Positions 6,792 through 7,887 of a stretch of 7,887 bases of DNA are shown piece by piece. A program made the position numbers and the translations under genes. Source of the DNA: Pseudomonadota bacterium (GTDB taxonomy: Bacteria; Pseudomonadota; Alphaproteobacteria; Sphingomonadales; Sphingomonadaceae); contig JAEZBH010000490.1 in NCBI GenBank assembly GCA_023427285.1, positions 1 through 7,887 on the forward strand. Direction: 5' to 3'. The notes below the pieces were generated by a model, which saw only the letters and a list, made by a program, of their open reading frames with translations, was not told the origin of the DNA and did no database searches. Every line of letters starts with the position of its first letter. The stretch's first letter is position 1.

Positions 6792-6911
6792 TCCAGCTGA
6801 TTTTCAGCTTTACAAATATAATCAATAACTTGAATTAAATTCTGAAGATATCAGGAAAGACTGGCCCGCCTCAACCGATGCAGAGCACGGCCCCTTGAAA
6901 CGAAGGCCGGC
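6792..6911. other. Partly AT-rich convergent spacer with a weak hairpin
   Basis: Just past the small membrane-protein gene, AGCTGA / TCAGCT (6795-6809, 3-nt loop) is followed by TTAC. It could be a weak plus-strand terminator. The next 60 or so bases are strongly AT-rich, unlike the rest of the window, with no open frame or recognised motif. A reading frame starting at 6895 runs antisense into thiD and is not credible. Confidence 0.3.
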
Positions 6912-6935
6912 GCAGGAGGGACAAGCCCCTCCTGC
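6912..6935. terminator. Perfect 9-bp hairpin between convergent genes
   Basis: GCAGGAGGG (6912-6920) and CCCTCCTGC (6927-6935) pair fully around ACAAGC, 30 nt beyond the thiD stop in its transcription direction. The usual U-tract is missing: the A-rich tract AAAACAAAAACAAAT (6936-6950) gives U before, not after, the stem in thiD mRNA. After the stem, thiD mRNA has only a weak UUCGUUU about 8 nt on. It may still end or protect the converging transcripts. Confidence 0.4.
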
Positions 6936-6964
6936 AAAACAAAAACAAATCGATCAGAGAAAGG

Positions 6965-7798
6965 CTATGCCTGCTTCGGCAGAACCCACAGGTGGTTCAG
7001 CGGACCATGGCCCCGCCCCAACCCCGGCGCAGTGCGAATGGCTTCTTCCACGTAGCGGCGAGCGCGCTCGCACGCACTGTGCAGGCTCAGCCCCTGCCCG
7101 ATGCCGGTAGCGATGGCCGAGGCCAGCGTGCATCCGGTGCCGTGGGTGTGAGCGGTCTCAAAGCGCGGACCGCTGATGGTGATGCAGCCATCCGTCGTTA
7201 CGAGGAAGTCATTGACCACCTCGCCGGTCAGGTGCCCGCCCTTCATCAGCACGGCCTTCGGGCCAAGACCCAGGATCGCCTGTCCTGCCGCGAGCATGTC
7301 GTCTTCCGATGTGATCGGGCGCCCGGCCAGCAGTTCGGCTTCCGGCACGTTGGGCGTCACCAGCGTTGCCATCGGCAGCAGCCGGGTGCGCAGCGCCTCA
7401 ACGGCGGCATCCGCCAGCAGACCGGCCCCACCCTTGGCGACCATCACCGGATCAATCACCAACGGCACCTGGCTTGCGCGCGCGGCCACCTCATCCGCCA
7501 CTGCCGCGATGATCTCGGCGTTCAGCAGCATTCCGGTCTTGATGACATCCGCGCCGATGTCGTCGAGCACCAGCGTCATCTGCTGGCGCACGAACTCCGG
7601 CGGCGTCCCGTAAATGCCGAACACCCCTTCGGTGTTCTGGGCGGTCAGCGCCGTGATCGCGGTCATGGCGAAGCCGCCAAGCGCCGTCACGGTCTTGATG
7701 TCGGCCTGAATGCCCGCACCGCCCCCTGAATCAGAACCCGCAACAATCAGGACCCGGCCAAAAGGCCGAGTGATACCGTCGTCATGCATGTCAGTCAT
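6965..7798 (-). CDS. thiD: Hydroxymethylpyrimidine/phosphomethylpyrimidine kinase ThiD
   Basis: It phosphorylates 4-amino-5-hydroxymethyl-2-methylpyrimidine and then its monophosphate to give HMP-PP, the pyrimidine half of thiamine. It is cytoplasmic and belongs to the ribokinase fold. The protein is 277 aa, near the usual length of about 265-270. Seen: VLIVAGSDSGGGAGIQADIK (16-35), the substrate-side ALTAQNT (50-56), IDPVMVAKGG (115-124), KGGHLTG (186-192), the anion hole HGTGCTLASAIA (219-230, catalytic-type Cys223) and a C-terminal GHGPLNH (263-269). The ATG at 7798 has AAGG 7 nt upstream and overlaps the upstream stop as ATGA. A GTG at 7822 and an ATG three codons inside the chosen start have weaker ribosome sites. 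No TPP riboswitch is seen, as expected for an internal operon gene. Confidence 0.96.
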   Translation of the reverse strand: MTDMHDDGITRPFGRVLIVAGSDSGGGAGIQADIKTVTALGGFAMTAITALTAQNTEGVFGIYGTPPEFVRQQMTLVLDDIGADVIKTGMLLNAEIIAAVADEVAARASQVPLVIDPVMVAKGGAGLLADAAVEALRTRLLPMATLVTPNVPEAELLAGRPITSEDDMLAAGQAILGLGPKAVLMKGGHLTGEVVNDFLVTTDGCITISGPRFETAHTHGTGCTLASAIATGIGQGLSLHSACERARRYVEEAIRTAPGLGRGHGPLNHLWVLPKQA

Positions 7799-7887
7799 GC
7801 GTAAGCCTTTACGGCCTCGCACACCTCCTGAACAGCCTGATTGACCAGCACCTCATCGTCCGCTTCCGCCATCACGCGGATCAGCGG
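7795..7887 (-). CDS. glmM: Phosphoglucosamine mutase GlmM, last 30 codons only
   Basis: The fragment is open from the window edge to a TGA at 7795-7797 and reads PLIRVMAEADDEVLVNQAVQ followed by EVCEAVKAYA. PLIRVMAE is the C-terminal phosphate-binding segment of GlmM, which normally follows SGTE. GlmM interconverts glucosamine-6-phosphate and glucosamine-1-phosphate for UDP-GlcNAc and so for peptidoglycan and LPS. The stop shares the four bases ATGA with the thiD start, so translational coupling is likely. With only 30 residues seen, another phosphohexomutase of the family is possible but less likely. Confidence 0.82.
   Translation of the reverse strand, partial: PLIRVMAEADDEVLVNQAVQEVCEAVKAYA

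Overview
This window looks like an ordinary GC-rich chromosomal housekeeping region of an alphaproteobacterium. The HisZ type, the SerC subfamily, the order serC-serA-hisZ-purA and the pair glmM-thiD all point that way. Sphingomonadales or a close relative is my best guess from recalled gene order, not from a search. I see no phage, IS, CRISPR, tRNA, rRNA or defence genes, and no clear new multi-gene system.

Left half (1-5126, all minus strand), in transcription order: serC (phosphoserine aminotransferase), serA (3-phosphoglycerate dehydrogenase with ACT domain), hisZ (regulatory subunit of short-form ATP phosphoribosyltransferase) and purA (adenylosuccinate synthetase, 3' end outside the window). 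SerA and SerC are the first two steps of serine synthesis. HisZ with HisG opens histidine synthesis and spends the purine ring of ATP; PurA makes the AMP precursor. Spacers of 113-140 nt separate the genes. The serC-serA and serA-hisZ spacers each hold a strong RNA hairpin, so partial attenuation or internal promoters are more likely than one seamless operon.

Centre (5127-5599): a divergent intergenic region. Next to serC are two small hairpins, the second enclosing the Shine-Dalgarno, which fits the known serC leader. Further out lie nested inverted repeats, a second inverted repeat, a repeated 9-mer and three TAATT boxes at exact 10-bp spacing. This is the most information-dense non-coding DNA in the window.

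Right half: two plus-strand genes, an extensin-like cell-wall lipoprotein with a putative LAS/M15-type metal site (5600-6331) and a small unrecognised membrane protein (6417-6791). A partly AT-rich convergent spacer with a 9-bp perfect hairpin follows. Then come minus-strand thiD (thiamine pyrimidine kinase) and the last 30 codons of a gene read as glmM, whose stop overlaps the thiD start as ATGA.
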